This document shows, one piece after another, positions 51,334 through 60,537 of a stretch of 64,000 nt of DNA (its first letter is position 1; each line of letters starts with the position of its first letter). A program made the position numbers and the translations under genes. This DNA is from Candidatus Hydrogenedentota bacterium. Lineage in GTDB: Bacteria > Hydrogenedentota > Hydrogenedentia > Hydrogenedentales > SLHB01. The notes under the pieces are model-generated. The model saw only the letters and a program-made list of their open reading frames with translations. It did not search any database and was not told the origin of the DNA. The DNA lies in NCBI GenBank assembly GCA_020849535.1, contig JADLGB010000235.1:1-64000 (forward strand). Reading direction: 5' to 3'.

Positions 51334-52583
51334 CACAGGGTAAGACCCGTCGTGTCCACTTCCAGGCGCGTGTTCTCCTGGATGATCTCGTTCCACGTCA
51401 GCTTGGTGTTCCGCCGCCCTGCTTCACGTCCCAGGACGGTAGCCAAGGTCGCATTCACGGATGGCTCGACGGTTGGATTGTCGTACACCCCGTTCACGAT
51501 GCTCTTATGGAAGGTGTCGATATTGCGAATCGCCCCCTGTCTGTAAAGGTCGACCACCTGTCCGCCGGGGAATTGCGCGCGGAGTCCATCCATGCGGACC
51601 TGGCCCGAATAATCGGTCTCCAGATTCCCGTCCTGGCCCAAGGCATGGCAGGCAATGATGTTGTACTTGTCTTTCAGGTGTTCGCCCCGATGATTCAAGA
51701 GCAGCCCGTCCGCGAACTCGTACGTGAGCGAAAAGACATCGCCCGAATCCCCATGCGGGTCGGTTCGAGCGACTCGCGAGCAGCCCATCGCGCTCACCGG
51801 CGTTGCCTGCGCGATCCACAGCGCAATGTCAATCGAGTGGATGCCCGCGTTGACGAGACTACCACCGCCAAGGTTCACGTCGTTGACCCAGATGAGGTGT
51901 TGAAGGCGGCTTTCAATCGTGCCTGTAAGGGGAGGGTCGCTGAAGCTCTCATCGCAATAAACCGAGGACAGCAAGCAGACCTTTCCGATCTCGCCCACGT
52001 GGACGCGGCGCACCCCCTCGATAAAGAGCGGATCGGTGCGCGTCTGGAAATCCACCAGAAAGACCCTCTTCGCTTCAGTGGTCTTACGGGCGGCTTCCTG
52101 TATAGCAAGACACCCCGGCACATCACAGCCTAGCGGCTTCGCGATGTAGATGTGGCATCCGGCTTCGGCCGCGGCAGCGGTATGCTCCGGAAAGCAGTAT
52201 GGCGGCGTTTCCAGGAACACAGCATCCACGCCGCTGGCCAGCATCTTCTGATAGCCCAGCAATCCGCTGAAGCGGCGTTCCGCGGCGACAGAGTACGCCT
52301 CGCCCGCGTGCTCGACCACGTCGGGGAAGTAATCGGCGACCGATGTGATCTGATAGCCGCCATGCTCTTTCACCATCGTCGCGATCATCCGCCCACGCCC
52401 GCCCAGGCCGATGACACCGCACTCGATTCGCGAATTTGCTTCTGCCCCGAGAGCCGTCCGTGGTTTCATGATCGCGAAAGCGGTCGCCGCGGCGGCATGG
52501 CCAAGAAACCTGCGGCGCGGAATTCCCACATGCGTCTTCGTTTTTTTGATGCGTTGATTCGTTTCGGGGCTCTCGCTACTCAT
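51333..52583 (-). CDS. Tat-exported Gfo/Idh/MocA family oxidoreductase
   Basis: The 416-residue product starts at ATG 52583, eight bases after AGGAGG. A twin-arginine signal (RRRFLGHAAAATAFAI) precedes the NAD(P)-binding Rossmann fold (CGVIGLGGRGRMIA), the family motif region AEAGCHIYIAKPLGCD (the EKP-like motif reads AKP) and the C-terminal alpha/beta sheet with GGSLVNAGIHSIDIALW. It probably oxidises, reduces or epimerises a sugar in the periplasm with bound cofactor, as in glucose-fructose oxidoreductase. Its start overlaps the end of the sugar isomerase-like gene by 8 bases, so the two are coupled. The stop lies at the edge of a MITE-like repeat. Confidence 0.88.
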   Translation of the reverse strand: MSSESPETNQRIKKTKTHVGIPRRRFLGHAAAATAFAIMKPRTALGAEANSRIECGVIGLGGRGRMIATMVKEHGGYQITSVADYFPDVVEHAGEAYSVAAERRFSGLLGYQKMLASGVDAVFLETPPYCFPEHTAAAAEAGCHIYIAKPLGCDVPGCLAIQEAARKTTEAKRVFLVDFQTRTDPLFIEGVRRVHVGEIGKVCLLSSVYCDESFSDPPLTGTIESRLQHLIWVNDVNLGGGSLVNAGIHSIDIALWIAQATPVSAMGCSRVARTDPHGDSGDVFSLTYEFADGLLLNHRGEHLKDKYNIIACHALGQDGNLETDYSGQVRMDGLRAQFPGGQVVDLYRQGAIRNIDTFHKSIVNGVYDNPTVEPSVNATLATVLGREAGRRNTKLTWNEIIQENTRLEVDTTGLTL

Positions 52584-53478
52584 TGGACGAACCTCCTTTG
52601 ACAAGGCGCTTCTGGCACGCCTGCCACGCGTCCATCGAGCGCCGCAGATTGGCCGATACGTCGCCACCGATCCCGTAACCTTGCAGGCCGATCGGGCCTG
52701 TGTAGTTCATCTCTTTCAGTAACCCCAGAAGGCCGCAGACATCGAAGGTTCCCTGGTCGAGCGTTTGAATGAGCGTGGACCAGTCGGTCCCGCCCGCATC
52801 GGCCCCGTTCACGGTCACCATGAAGAGATGCGGCTTGGCCAACTCCAGCCGTGCCCGCAAATCCTTGCCGTCGACCTTGAGCCAATGACACAGGTTGAAG
52901 GTCACTCCCACATCGGGGCGATTCACCTTTTGTGCGACGCGGACCGCATCTTCGACGCGCTCGAGCCAATGCCCGGTATGCGGATAGAGTGCCACGCGCA
53001 GCCCGCTCTTGGCGCCCATGTCCGCAACGCGGCGGATGACTGCCACTGCGTCTTCATCACCCTCTGGCGATGAGGGGGCGAACCTTTTACTGGTCACCGG
53101 CAGCCACAGCACGGCGTCGCGCTCCTTCAAGGCCTTGATGGCGATCTCCAGTCCGGCCTCCCATTGGGGCGCATCGGGGTCAATCTTGACTTCGGTGTAG
53201 ACCGCGAAGAAACGCAGCCCGCGTTCATCCAACTCCGCCAACAACTCGGGAATCCCCGCGGTTCCCATCTGGTCGGTGCCCTGGTAGCCGAGTTCTTTGA
53301 GCATATCGGCCTGGGCCGCAAAGGACGCATGAGAGGCGTCGCGTGTGCCCGTGCACATCGCGAAGAACGGGTTTGTTACCCCCGTAGCGTTTGGCTCTTC
53401 CGCGGCGCTTCCCATAGCAAGCCCCAGGTTCACGAGTATCGCGGCAATAACACGGCTCAGACGATCTCCCGATTTCAT
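52576..53478 (-). CDS. Exported sugar phosphate isomerase/epimerase-like TIM barrel
   Basis: The 300-residue product starts at ATG 53478 behind AAGGGGAAG. A signal peptide (to about residue 26) precedes an AP-endonuclease-2-type TIM barrel: ADMLKELGYQGTDQM, RFFAVYTEVKID, LRVALYPHTGHWLERVEDAV, VGVTFNLCHWLKVDGKD and GPIGLQGYGIGG. Acidic and histidine residues at strand ends (Glu, His, Asp) suggest a metal-dependent sugar isomerase or epimerase. The gene pair with the downstream Gfo/Idh/MocA oxidoreductase, overlapping by 8 bases, is a common arrangement for a periplasmic sugar conversion. Confidence 0.8.
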   Translation of the reverse strand: MKSGDRLSRVIAAILVNLGLAMGSAAEEPNATGVTNPFFAMCTGTRDASHASFAAQADMLKELGYQGTDQMGTAGIPELLAELDERGLRFFAVYTEVKIDPDAPQWEAGLEIAIKALKERDAVLWLPVTSKRFAPSSPEGDEDAVAVIRRVADMGAKSGLRVALYPHTGHWLERVEDAVRVAQKVNRPDVGVTFNLCHWLKVDGKDLRARLELAKPHLFMVTVNGADAGGTDWSTLIQTLDQGTFDVCGLLGLLKEMNYTGPIGLQGYGIGGDVSANLRRSMDAWQACQKRLVKGGSSNE

Positions 53479-53616
53479 GCGCTTCCCCTTACTGTTCCCA
53501 ACGCCTTTCGCAATGACTATAGCGCAAGTCCTTTAGGAACGATAGCGGTCAAGCCGATTCCGGTACAAATCGCGATGCGACGTGAAAGCGCGTCCAAATG
53601 CATCACGCCGATCGGC

Positions 53617-54726
53617 TCAATAGGGAGGGGCCAAGCGGCGTAGTCCGTGGGCCAGCACCACCGACAGAAAGCAGAGATTTCGGGGAAGGACACCCGGCGA
53701 GAAGTAATGCGGCGGCGTGAGGGGTTCGCCAGACTCCGCCACTTCTGCGAGCGAACACGCGAGATGTTCGATCCATGTCGTGCTTCGGGGCCACTCCAGG
53801 ATCCCGTTCAGCCAGGCCGCGGGGATTCCCTCCTTTCCCACTCGCGCTCCCAGAATGCCACCAAGAATTGCTCCCGTGGTGTCTGTATCTCCACCTGCTG
53901 CAACAACGGCCTCAATGCCAGCGGCGAAGTTGTCGGGATACCGAAGCCACGTCTGAACGACGCAGGGGACGGTGTGGTACATGTATCCCGTGATTCCCCG
54001 GGTGCACCCGAGCGAGGTGGCGAAGGTTGTGGCGGACTCACCCGCCGCAGCCGATTGAACGGCGCGCTCCATGAGTTTGAGAAAGGGCCCGGCCTGTTCG
54101 TTTGAGAGATGCTCGTGCAGGTCATCCAGGTAGTCAGCTCCAGACACTTCGCCGGCTACAGCGCTGTGGTGTGCGGCCAAAGCGACTGCCAGCGCGCCGT
54201 GGAAAGCCTTAGGATCGGAATGGGTCAATTCGGTCGATCGCCGCACAAAGGTATGGAGGAGTTCTCTTTCGTCTCCAAAACGCACGCCAAGAATAGGACT
54301 GCGCATGGCTGGGCCGTTTCCTGCGGAGAAGACACCACTCCGGCGCGGCGAAATACCAAGCCAAAGACGGAGGGTCGCTCTCAATGTCGCAAGGCCAACA
54401 CCTGCAGGAATACCCGCAAGCCACCAGCGGAGAGACCATGACAACGCCCGTTGAAATGCATCGGAGTCGAGACCTGCCCTTACCAAAGCCTGCACCACGA
54501 AGACGGCATGGTCGGTATCATCCGATACCATTCCCCTTCCAGGAAGAAACCGGTGTCTGAGCGGACCGGGAAAAAGCCTCGCATGACGGCGCGCGGAGAT
54601 CCCTTCAGCAGGCAGACCTAGCGCATCCCCGACAGCTGTTCCCAGAAGGCATCCTATGTATCTGTGGCTGTCCACGACCCGAGTATACCTGCGCCGTGGC
54701 ACGTCTGGAAGTGACCGTAGCCACAT
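53617..54726 (-). CDS. ADP-ribosylglycohydrolase family protein
   Basis: The 369-residue product starts at ATG 54726, ten bases after GGAAGG; an upstream TTG and a downstream GTG are less likely. It is a canonical member of the DraG/ARH family: GCLLGTAVGDALGLPAEG near the N-terminus, SDDTDHAVFVVQAL with the first metal acids, and VAAGGDTDTTGAILGGILGA with the second metal site. No signal peptide is seen, so it is cytoplasmic. It could remove ADP-ribose from a protein or small molecule. It differs in length and location from the secreted relative at 49072-50760, so the two are not recent duplicates. Confidence 0.88.
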   Translation of the reverse strand: MWLRSLPDVPRRRYTRVVDSHRYIGCLLGTAVGDALGLPAEGISARRHARLFPGPLRHRFLPGRGMVSDDTDHAVFVVQALVRAGLDSDAFQRALSWSLRWWLAGIPAGVGLATLRATLRLWLGISPRRSGVFSAGNGPAMRSPILGVRFGDERELLHTFVRRSTELTHSDPKAFHGALAVALAAHHSAVAGEVSGADYLDDLHEHLSNEQAGPFLKLMERAVQSAAAGESATTFATSLGCTRGITGYMYHTVPCVVQTWLRYPDNFAAGIEAVVAAGGDTDTTGAILGGILGARVGKEGIPAAWLNGILEWPRSTTWIEHLACSLAEVAESGEPLTPPHYFSPGVLPRNLCFLSVVLAHGLRRLAPPY

Positions 54727-54865
54727 AGCATCGATGCCTTCCGACAAAACCAAATCTCAAATGCTAATGCGACAACTGGCAACGGAGACTGCGACTGAGG
54801 CAAGCTATCCTTCTGTTTCGGCTATCGGGCAAGTTCGCCCGGTGCGGGTTTTGGGAGTCGATTGC

Positions 54866-56869
54866 ATGAGAGCATCCGCGTTGGCTGTGTTTTCATGGGT
54901 CCTGGGTTTCGTTTGTTTCGCAGCACAGGCCGCCGGGCTCGCGGGGCCGTTGCACGGAATTGCCAGCAGCCCACCTCGCACCTGGACCGCGGGCGAGACC
55001 AACGGCAGCGTGCATTGCATGGGAAACGGCTGCTTGTGCGTGTATGGACAAGGCCCGGACCTCATTCAGATCTTCGGGCCCACGTACAGCACAACGACCA
55101 TTGGGCGCGTGAGCCTCGAACTTCCCGGCGCCACCTGCGAATCGCGCAGGGTGCCCGGCGCGGCCATCTGGGAACACCGCATCTCGGCGGATGGCCGCCT
55201 CATCGCCGTGTTGACCGATTTCGTCGACAGCGAGTTGGCCTGTTTCGTGCGGCAGATTGACTGCGTGGAGCCGGTGGACTTCGTCTTCCATCCCGAGGCC
55301 GGTCTGCGCCGTGCGGACAACGCCGCATTGGTTCGTGATGCAGGTGCCAAGGCAGCCTTTCTTCTCGAAACACCCATCGGCAAGCCGAGTGTTCCATTCG
55401 GCAACTACCCGATCCCGTTTGCGTTCTTCAACCAATTCGCATGTTTCGGAAATGTCGAGGTAGCGCCCGGGCAAGAAGAAGGTTCGATCCGCTTCCGCTT
55501 CGGTCCAGGCAAAGGCACTCTCTACGTGAGCGGTGGCCCGGAGTTGGAGGCCTGTTTGAAAACCATGGAGACGGCCGTCTCTCTGGATTGCACGGCTATA
55601 CTTGCGCGGACTCAGGCGTGGTGGGTGGACTTCACCGCGCAAGGGCGCGACTTCGCCGCCGAATTGCCAGCGGACGTCCCCATGCGGGACCGGCTCGTGC
55701 AGGTCCTGGACGACGTCGCGGTGATGATCAAGGCGCAACAGGCGGCCGAGGGCGGCGTGCTCGCGGGCTATCCGTATCACCTCGGGTACGTGCGCGACCA
55801 GTACGGCACCCACCGCGGCTTGGTCGCGCTCGGACACGAAGAGATGTCGCGCGACATTCTTTCCTTCTATTTCAACGTCTTTGGCGCGTACAACCAGATC
55901 CATAATGCGCAGGCCTTCGGCATGCCGGGGCTGTTTCACGTCCACGAGAACGACGAGGTCGAAATCACCGGATACATCACACTTCAAGCGTTTGACTACC
56001 TGGCGCGCTCCGGTGACACCGAGTTCCTCACGCGCATCTTTCCCATGCTCGAATGGGCGTGGGAGGTCCAGCAACGGCACTTGGTCATGGACATGCTCCC
56101 CTTCAACGGCGATGAAACCTACGTTGCGGGCGGCATCCTTCCGCGTACCGCGCTGAACGATGGCTCGGCCGAGGCCACCATGCTCTTCATTGATGGCGGC
56201 GCGCGCGTCATCGCATTTGCGGCGGAGCACGGCCTGTGGAATGCCGAACGCATTCAGAAAAGCCGCGAGTTGCTCGACCGGGTGCGGGGTTCTTTTCGCG
56301 GCAACTTCTGGCGCGGCGAGCGGCTTATCACAAATAACCCACTGCGCGCCGAACAACCCAACGCGCAGCCACGTGTGCGCCATGGTGTGTGCGAGGCCTG
56401 CGTCACTGTTCAGTGGACGCAGCGCACGGACCAAGGACGCTATGTGTGCACTGACTGCCTCAATCGCGCCCCGTTGCCGAAGGCAGAAACGAAAGTCTAC
56501 ACGCTCCAATCGGTAAGCCTGACTCCACTCTATTTCCACTCGGCACTGCTTACGCCAGAAGAATTGCGGCCCCAGGTTCAAGCCATCGTCGACGCGTATA
56601 ACAGGACCGGCGGCCTGCCTTCGCGGCCGGACAGCGATGTCTCCGTGGGCTACGACTATGGATTGCTGCTCTATGCCCTCACCGAATTGGGGCATCCGAT
56701 GGCGCACGAGCTCTATCTGAAAACACTCCAGCTTGCCGATGACACCGGCGCCTGGGCGGAGTATTATCGAAATCACGTCCCTGCCGGCACGCGTTGCCGT
56801 CCTTGGGAAAGCGCAATCAACGTCGAGGCCCTGTTACACTGGGTCGCGAAGGAATATAGAACGAGATAA
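54866..56869 (+). CDS. Exported (alpha/alpha)6-barrel glycosidase-like protein with Cys4 insertion
   Basis: The 667-residue product starts at ATG 54866, nine bases after GGGAG. A signal peptide (MRASALAVFSWVLGFVCFAAQA) precedes an N-terminal beta-sandwich (to about residue 270) and a helical toroid resembling glucoamylase-type or GH-clan L barrels (YHLGYVRDQYGTHRGL, HVHENDEVEITGYITLQAFDYL, MLEWAWEV). An unusual insertion at 509-531 has C509-x2-C512 and C528-x2-C531, a zinc-ribbon-like knuckle, in the toroid near the C-terminal third. It is divergent from the ADP-ribosylglycohydrolase gene (139-base gap) and lies 16 bases upstream of the GH78 gene, likely in the same operon. Cleavage of a glycan is the probable role; the linkage is unknown. 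Confidence 0.75.
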   Translation: MRASALAVFSWVLGFVCFAAQAAGLAGPLHGIASSPPRTWTAGETNGSVHCMGNGCLCVYGQGPDLIQIFGPTYSTTTIGRVSLELPGATCESRRVPGAAIWEHRISADGRLIAVLTDFVDSELACFVRQIDCVEPVDFVFHPEAGLRRADNAALVRDAGAKAAFLLETPIGKPSVPFGNYPIPFAFFNQFACFGNVEVAPGQEEGSIRFRFGPGKGTLYVSGGPELEACLKTMETAVSLDCTAILARTQAWWVDFTAQGRDFAAELPADVPMRDRLVQVLDDVAVMIKAQQAAEGGVLAGYPYHLGYVRDQYGTHRGLVALGHEEMSRDILSFYFNVFGAYNQIHNAQAFGMPGLFHVHENDEVEITGYITLQAFDYLARSGDTEFLTRIFPMLEWAWEVQQRHLVMDMLPFNGDETYVAGGILPRTALNDGSAEATMLFIDGGARVIAFAAEHGLWNAERIQKSRELLDRVRGSFRGNFWRGERLITNNPLRAEQPNAQPRVRHGVCEACVTVQWTQRTDQGRYVCTDCLNRAPLPKAETKVYTLQSVSLTPLYFHSALLTPEELRPQVQAIVDAYNRTGGLPSRPDSDVSVGYDYGLLLYALTELGHPMAHELYLKTLQLADDTGAWAEYYRNHVPAGTRCRPWESAINVEALLHWVAKEYRTR

Positions 56870-56885
56870 TGGGGGACGGCATGTC

Positions 56886-59800
56886 ATGCAAACGCTTACA
56901 CGACTGGTCTTAACTGTGGCTTTGGCACTGGCCATAAACGGCGCGTTCGAAGCATCTGCCGCAGAGGTTAGCGTCCACGGCTTGACGTGCGAGTACCGCG
57001 TCGATCCCTTCGGCATCGATGCCGTACAGCCCCGGCTTGGCTGGAAACTCCAGTCCGACGCACGCGGCGTTATGCAGACCGCCTATCAAGTCCTTGTCGC
57101 ATCCAGGAAAGAGAAGCTCACCGAGGATGACGCGGACCTGTGGAATCCCGGCACGATCGAATCCGGTGAGTCAGTGCATGTCGTGTACGGAGGCAATCCC
57201 CTCGTTTCGCGTCAAGCCTGTTACTGGAAGGTGCGTGTGTGGACTACCGACGGTGCCGTCTCTCCGTGGAGCGAAACCGCGTTCTGGAGCATGGGCCTGC
57301 TGAAGGCCTCCGACTGGGAAGGGCAGTGGATCGGGCTCGACAGTGGCTTGCAGCCCAACACGCCTGTGCGCGGCAATTGGATCTGGTTCTCCACCGGAAA
57401 GCCCTTGGCCGAAACGCTTCCCGGTGAACGCTTCTTCCGCAAAACCATCACGTTGCCTGACGATGCGAAGATTGCCTCCGCGTTCTGCCGCGCCACCGCC
57501 GACAATGAGTTCAAGCTGTACGTCAATGGAGAGCTGGTCGCGCAGGGCGCGGATGCCCAGTTTCCCGCCGAGGCAAACCTGGCGAAACTCCTGAAACCCG
57601 GAGACAACGTCATAGCGGCGTCCGCGGTGAATCATCACGCCTACGCGAATCCGGCCGGCTTTCTTGCCTACACGGTCATTACCCTTTCTGATGGCAAGAC
57701 GTTGGAGATGTCGACAGACGATTCCTGGAAATCGTCCGGCAGCGAGCAGCCCGGCTGGAGCACAGCGGGTTTCGACGACACCGCGTGGAAATCAGCGCAG
57801 GTGTTTGGCGCAAACGGCATCCAACCGTGGGGCGAGGTGGCGATACAGGCTCCTCGGGATCTGCCCGCGCGGCATCTGAGGCGCGAGTTCGACGCAGGTT
57901 CCGGAATCACTCGTGCGACCGCCTACATCAGCGGCCAGGGAGTATTCGAACTGTATGTGAACGGGCAACGCATTGGCGATCAGGTATTGGCGCCCGCCTG
58001 CAGCGAATTCGACAAACGTGTCTACTACATGACCTTTGATGTAACGAAAGATACTCGCGAAGGCGCCAACGCGCTGGGCGTGCTCCTTGGCAATGGCCGT
58101 TACCTCGCCCTGCGCGGCACGTTTCACCGGCACTACGGGTATCCCAAGCTGCTCATGCAGTTGGAAGTCGAGCACAGCGATGGTTCCGTCCAGCGCATCG
58201 TGAGTGATGCTTCGTGGAAACTGTCCACGGACGGCCCGATTCGCGCGAACAACGAATTTGATGGCGAAGTCTACGACGCGCGCATGGAAATCGCCGGCTG
58301 GAGCGAACCGGGTTTCGACGACGTGGCATGGCAGGCTGTCGAGATGGTCGGCGCGCCCGGCGGCGTGCTCGCCGCGCAGATGCAGGAGCCGATTCGCGTG
58401 ACCGAAGTCCTGAAGCCGAAGTCACTCAAACAGCCCGCGCCGGGCGTGTACATCTACGACATGGGACAGAACATGGTGGGCTGGTGCCGGCTCAAGGTTG
58501 ATGGGCCCGCGGGCACGGCGGTGCAGTTGCGACACGCGGAAACGATCCAGGATGACGGCACGCTTTACATGGCCAACCTGCGCTCCGCCAAGGTGACTGA
58601 CGTCTACACGTTGAAGGGCGGCGGACCGGAAACCTACGAACCGCGTTTCGTGTATCACGGTTTTCGCTACGTCGAACTGACAGGCTATCCCGGCACGCCC
58701 GACTTGAACGCGATCGAAGGTTGTGCCGTTCACGACGACGTGCAGCCCGCGGGGGAATTCGTGACGTCGAATGCGTTGCTCAATCGAATCCACCGGAATC
58801 TCTACTGGGGGACGCGCGGCAACTACCGCAGCATGCCCACGGATTGTCCGCAGCGCGATGAGCGCCAGGGATGGTTGGGCGACCGGTCGGAAGAGTCGCG
58901 CGGCGAAACGTATCTCTTCCAGGTGGCGCCCTTTTATGCAAAGTGGGTGCAGGACATGGACGATGCCCAGAACGAGAGCGGCAGCGTGCCGGACGTGTGC
59001 CCCTCGTACTATCCCCTCTACAACGACGACGTCACGTGGCCCAGCAGCTTTATCATCATCCCGGGCGCGTTGTATGACCAGTACGGCGACCTGCGCGTCA
59101 TCGAGCGCCACTACGACGGCATGAAGCAGTGGATCGACCACATGACACAGTACGTCGAGGACGGCATCATATCGAAAGACTCGTATGGCGATTGGTGCTC
59201 GCCTCCCGAGAGTCCCGAGCTTATCCACTCCAACGACCCCAAGCGCAAGACAAATGCGTCGGTGCTTGCGACCACTTACTTCTACCGCGACGTTGATCTC
59301 ATGGCGCGGTATGCGGAGTTGCTCGAGAAGCCGGACGACGCCGCGCAGTTTCGCGCGCTCGCAGCGACGCTGAAAGAGACCTTTAATAAGCGTTTTCTGA
59401 ATGAAGATGCACACGACTACGACAACGGCTCCCAGACGGCGAGCGTGCTGCCGCTCGCCTTCGGCATGGTGCCGGACGAGCAAGTCACGCCGGTGTTCGA
59501 CACGCTGGTGGACAAGATCCTGGTTGGCACTAAAGGACATGTGGGCACGGGTCTCATCGGCGGGCAGTGGCTGACGCGCGTGCTGTCCGACGGTGGACGC
59601 CCGGATGTGGTCTACACAATCGCCAACCAAACCACGTACCCGAGTTGGGGGTACATGATCGAGAAGGACGCGACGACTTTCTGGGAACTCTGGAATGGCG
59701 ACACCGCCGACCCCAGCATGAACTCGCACAATCACGTGATGCTGGCGGGGGATGTGGTGTTGTGGTTCTACGAGTTTCTCGGCGGAATCCGCCCTGATCC

Positions 59801-60122
59801 GCAGGCGCCGGGTTTCAAGCAGATCGTACTGAAGCCGGTTCCGGTTGCCGGCCTCGATCACGTGCGCGCCACCCATGAATCGCGCTACGGCCTCATCGCC
59901 AGCGATTGGACGCACACCAACGGCCGCTTCCAATGGAAGGTCACCGTGCCGCCAAACACGGCGGCCACCGTCCACATCCCAACCAATGACGCGGCGAGCG
60001 TAATGGAAAGCGGCGCAAACCTGGCCGAGGCGAAGGGCGTGACCGCGATCCACAACGAAGTCGGAGCAGTCACCTGCACCGTGAGTTCGGGGATGTATAC
60101 CTTTGAATCGGCGTTGCCTTAG
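56886..60122 (+). CDS. Secreted GH78 alpha-L-rhamnosidase
   Basis: The 1078-residue product starts at ATG 56886, with GGGGGA upstream; an upstream open frame overlaps the previous gene and is not coding. A signal peptide (to about residue 26) is followed by the N-terminal domains (VHGLTCEYRVDPFGIDAVQPRLGWKL is the usual GH78 opening), a carbohydrate-binding-like sandwich, and the (alpha/alpha)6 catalytic domain. The diagnostic acid motif DCPQRDERQGWLGD begins at residue 653. Near the C-terminus TYPSWGYMIEKDATTFWE and SMNSHNHVMLAGDVVLWFYE complete the active-site region, followed by a C-terminal beta domain. It removes terminal alpha-L-rhamnose from glycans outside the cell. GH78 and the nearby GH106 gene make rhamnose-rich polymers the likely target. 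Confidence 0.93.
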   Translation: MQTLTRLVLTVALALAINGAFEASAAEVSVHGLTCEYRVDPFGIDAVQPRLGWKLQSDARGVMQTAYQVLVASRKEKLTEDDADLWNPGTIESGESVHVVYGGNPLVSRQACYWKVRVWTTDGAVSPWSETAFWSMGLLKASDWEGQWIGLDSGLQPNTPVRGNWIWFSTGKPLAETLPGERFFRKTITLPDDAKIASAFCRATADNEFKLYVNGELVAQGADAQFPAEANLAKLLKPGDNVIAASAVNHHAYANPAGFLAYTVITLSDGKTLEMSTDDSWKSSGSEQPGWSTAGFDDTAWKSAQVFGANGIQPWGEVAIQAPRDLPARHLRREFDAGSGITRATAYISGQGVFELYVNGQRIGDQVLAPACSEFDKRVYYMTFDVTKDTREGANALGVLLGNGRYLALRGTFHRHYGYPKLLMQLEVEHSDGSVQRIVSDASWKLSTDGPIRANNEFDGEVYDARMEIAGWSEPGFDDVAWQAVEMVGAPGGVLAAQMQEPIRVTEVLKPKSLKQPAPGVYIYDMGQNMVGWCRLKVDGPAGTAVQLRHAETIQDDGTLYMANLRSAKVTDVYTLKGGGPETYEPRFVYHGFRYVELTGYPGTPDLNAIEGCAVHDDVQPAGEFVTSNALLNRIHRNLYWGTRGNYRSMPTDCPQRDERQGWLGDRSEESRGETYLFQVAPFYAKWVQDMDDAQNESGSVPDVCPSYYPLYNDDVTWPSSFIIIPGALYDQYGDLRVIERHYDGMKQWIDHMTQYVEDGIISKDSYGDWCSPPESPELIHSNDPKRKTNASVLATTYFYRDVDLMARYAELLEKPDDAAQFRALAATLKETFNKRFLNEDAHDYDNGSQTASVLPLAFGMVPDEQVTPVFDTLVDKILVGTKGHVGTGLIGGQWLTRVLSDGGRPDVVYTIANQTTYPSWGYMIEKDATTFWELWNGDTADPSMNSHNHVMLAGDVVLWFYEFLGGIRPDPQAPGFKQIVLKPVPVAGLDHVRATHESRYGLIASDWTHTNGRFQWKVTVPPNTAATVHIPTNDAASVMESGANLAEAKGVTAIHNEVGAVTCTVSSGMYTFESALP

Positions 60123-60537
60123 CCGCAACCGAACCGAAAGACCGGTTCGCAGATGACGCAGATTCGCGCAGATGAAGTAAGACTGATGCGATTAGGTGGC
60201 ATTGCCTCTTTGAGGTCCGAAGGACCGGCGCCACACTAGCCCCTTGCGGCATACCCGCACCAAACGAGGAAATGTCCGCGAATGAACGCGAATGAACGCC
60301 AATGAAAGGAACCGTATTGAGATTGCGTGGACTCTCTCTTGAGGTCTGAAGGAGCGGCGCCATATCAGCCCAGGGCAGAGCGAAGCGACGCCCTGGGTAG
60401 GCTGCGCCCCTCTTAATCTTGAGCGCTGAAGGTGCGGAACGATGTTGAGTTCCACAAGTGGAGGCGCAGTTCTCATGACGAGGATTCTGCAAGTCGTCGA
60501 TGGAAATTCGCACGGAGGATGAAAAGAAGGGACCTCA
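60123..60537. repeat. Intergenic block of dispersed hairpin repeats
   Basis: No gene is visible in this 415-base gap between convergent genes. A CCCAGGGC/GCCCTGGG hairpin at 60369-60397 matches the hairpin words of the MITE-like element at 51027-51055. A related phrase (TTGAGGTCTGAAGGAGCGG type) occurs twice, near 60211 and 60339, and once more in shortened form near 60419. At about 60271-60305 an 11-base unit GCGAATGAACG is repeated about three times with small changes. These are short dispersed or tandem repeats of unknown function. Confidence 0.7.

Noticed and set aside
54893-56776. 627-codon minus-strand frame opposite the helical glycosidase
   Set aside because: The plus strand has signal peptide, ribosome site and domain structure; the antisense frame has none.
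58422-60128. 568-codon minus-strand frame opposite the GH78 gene
   Set aside because: It is a shadow of a gene with clear GH78 motifs.
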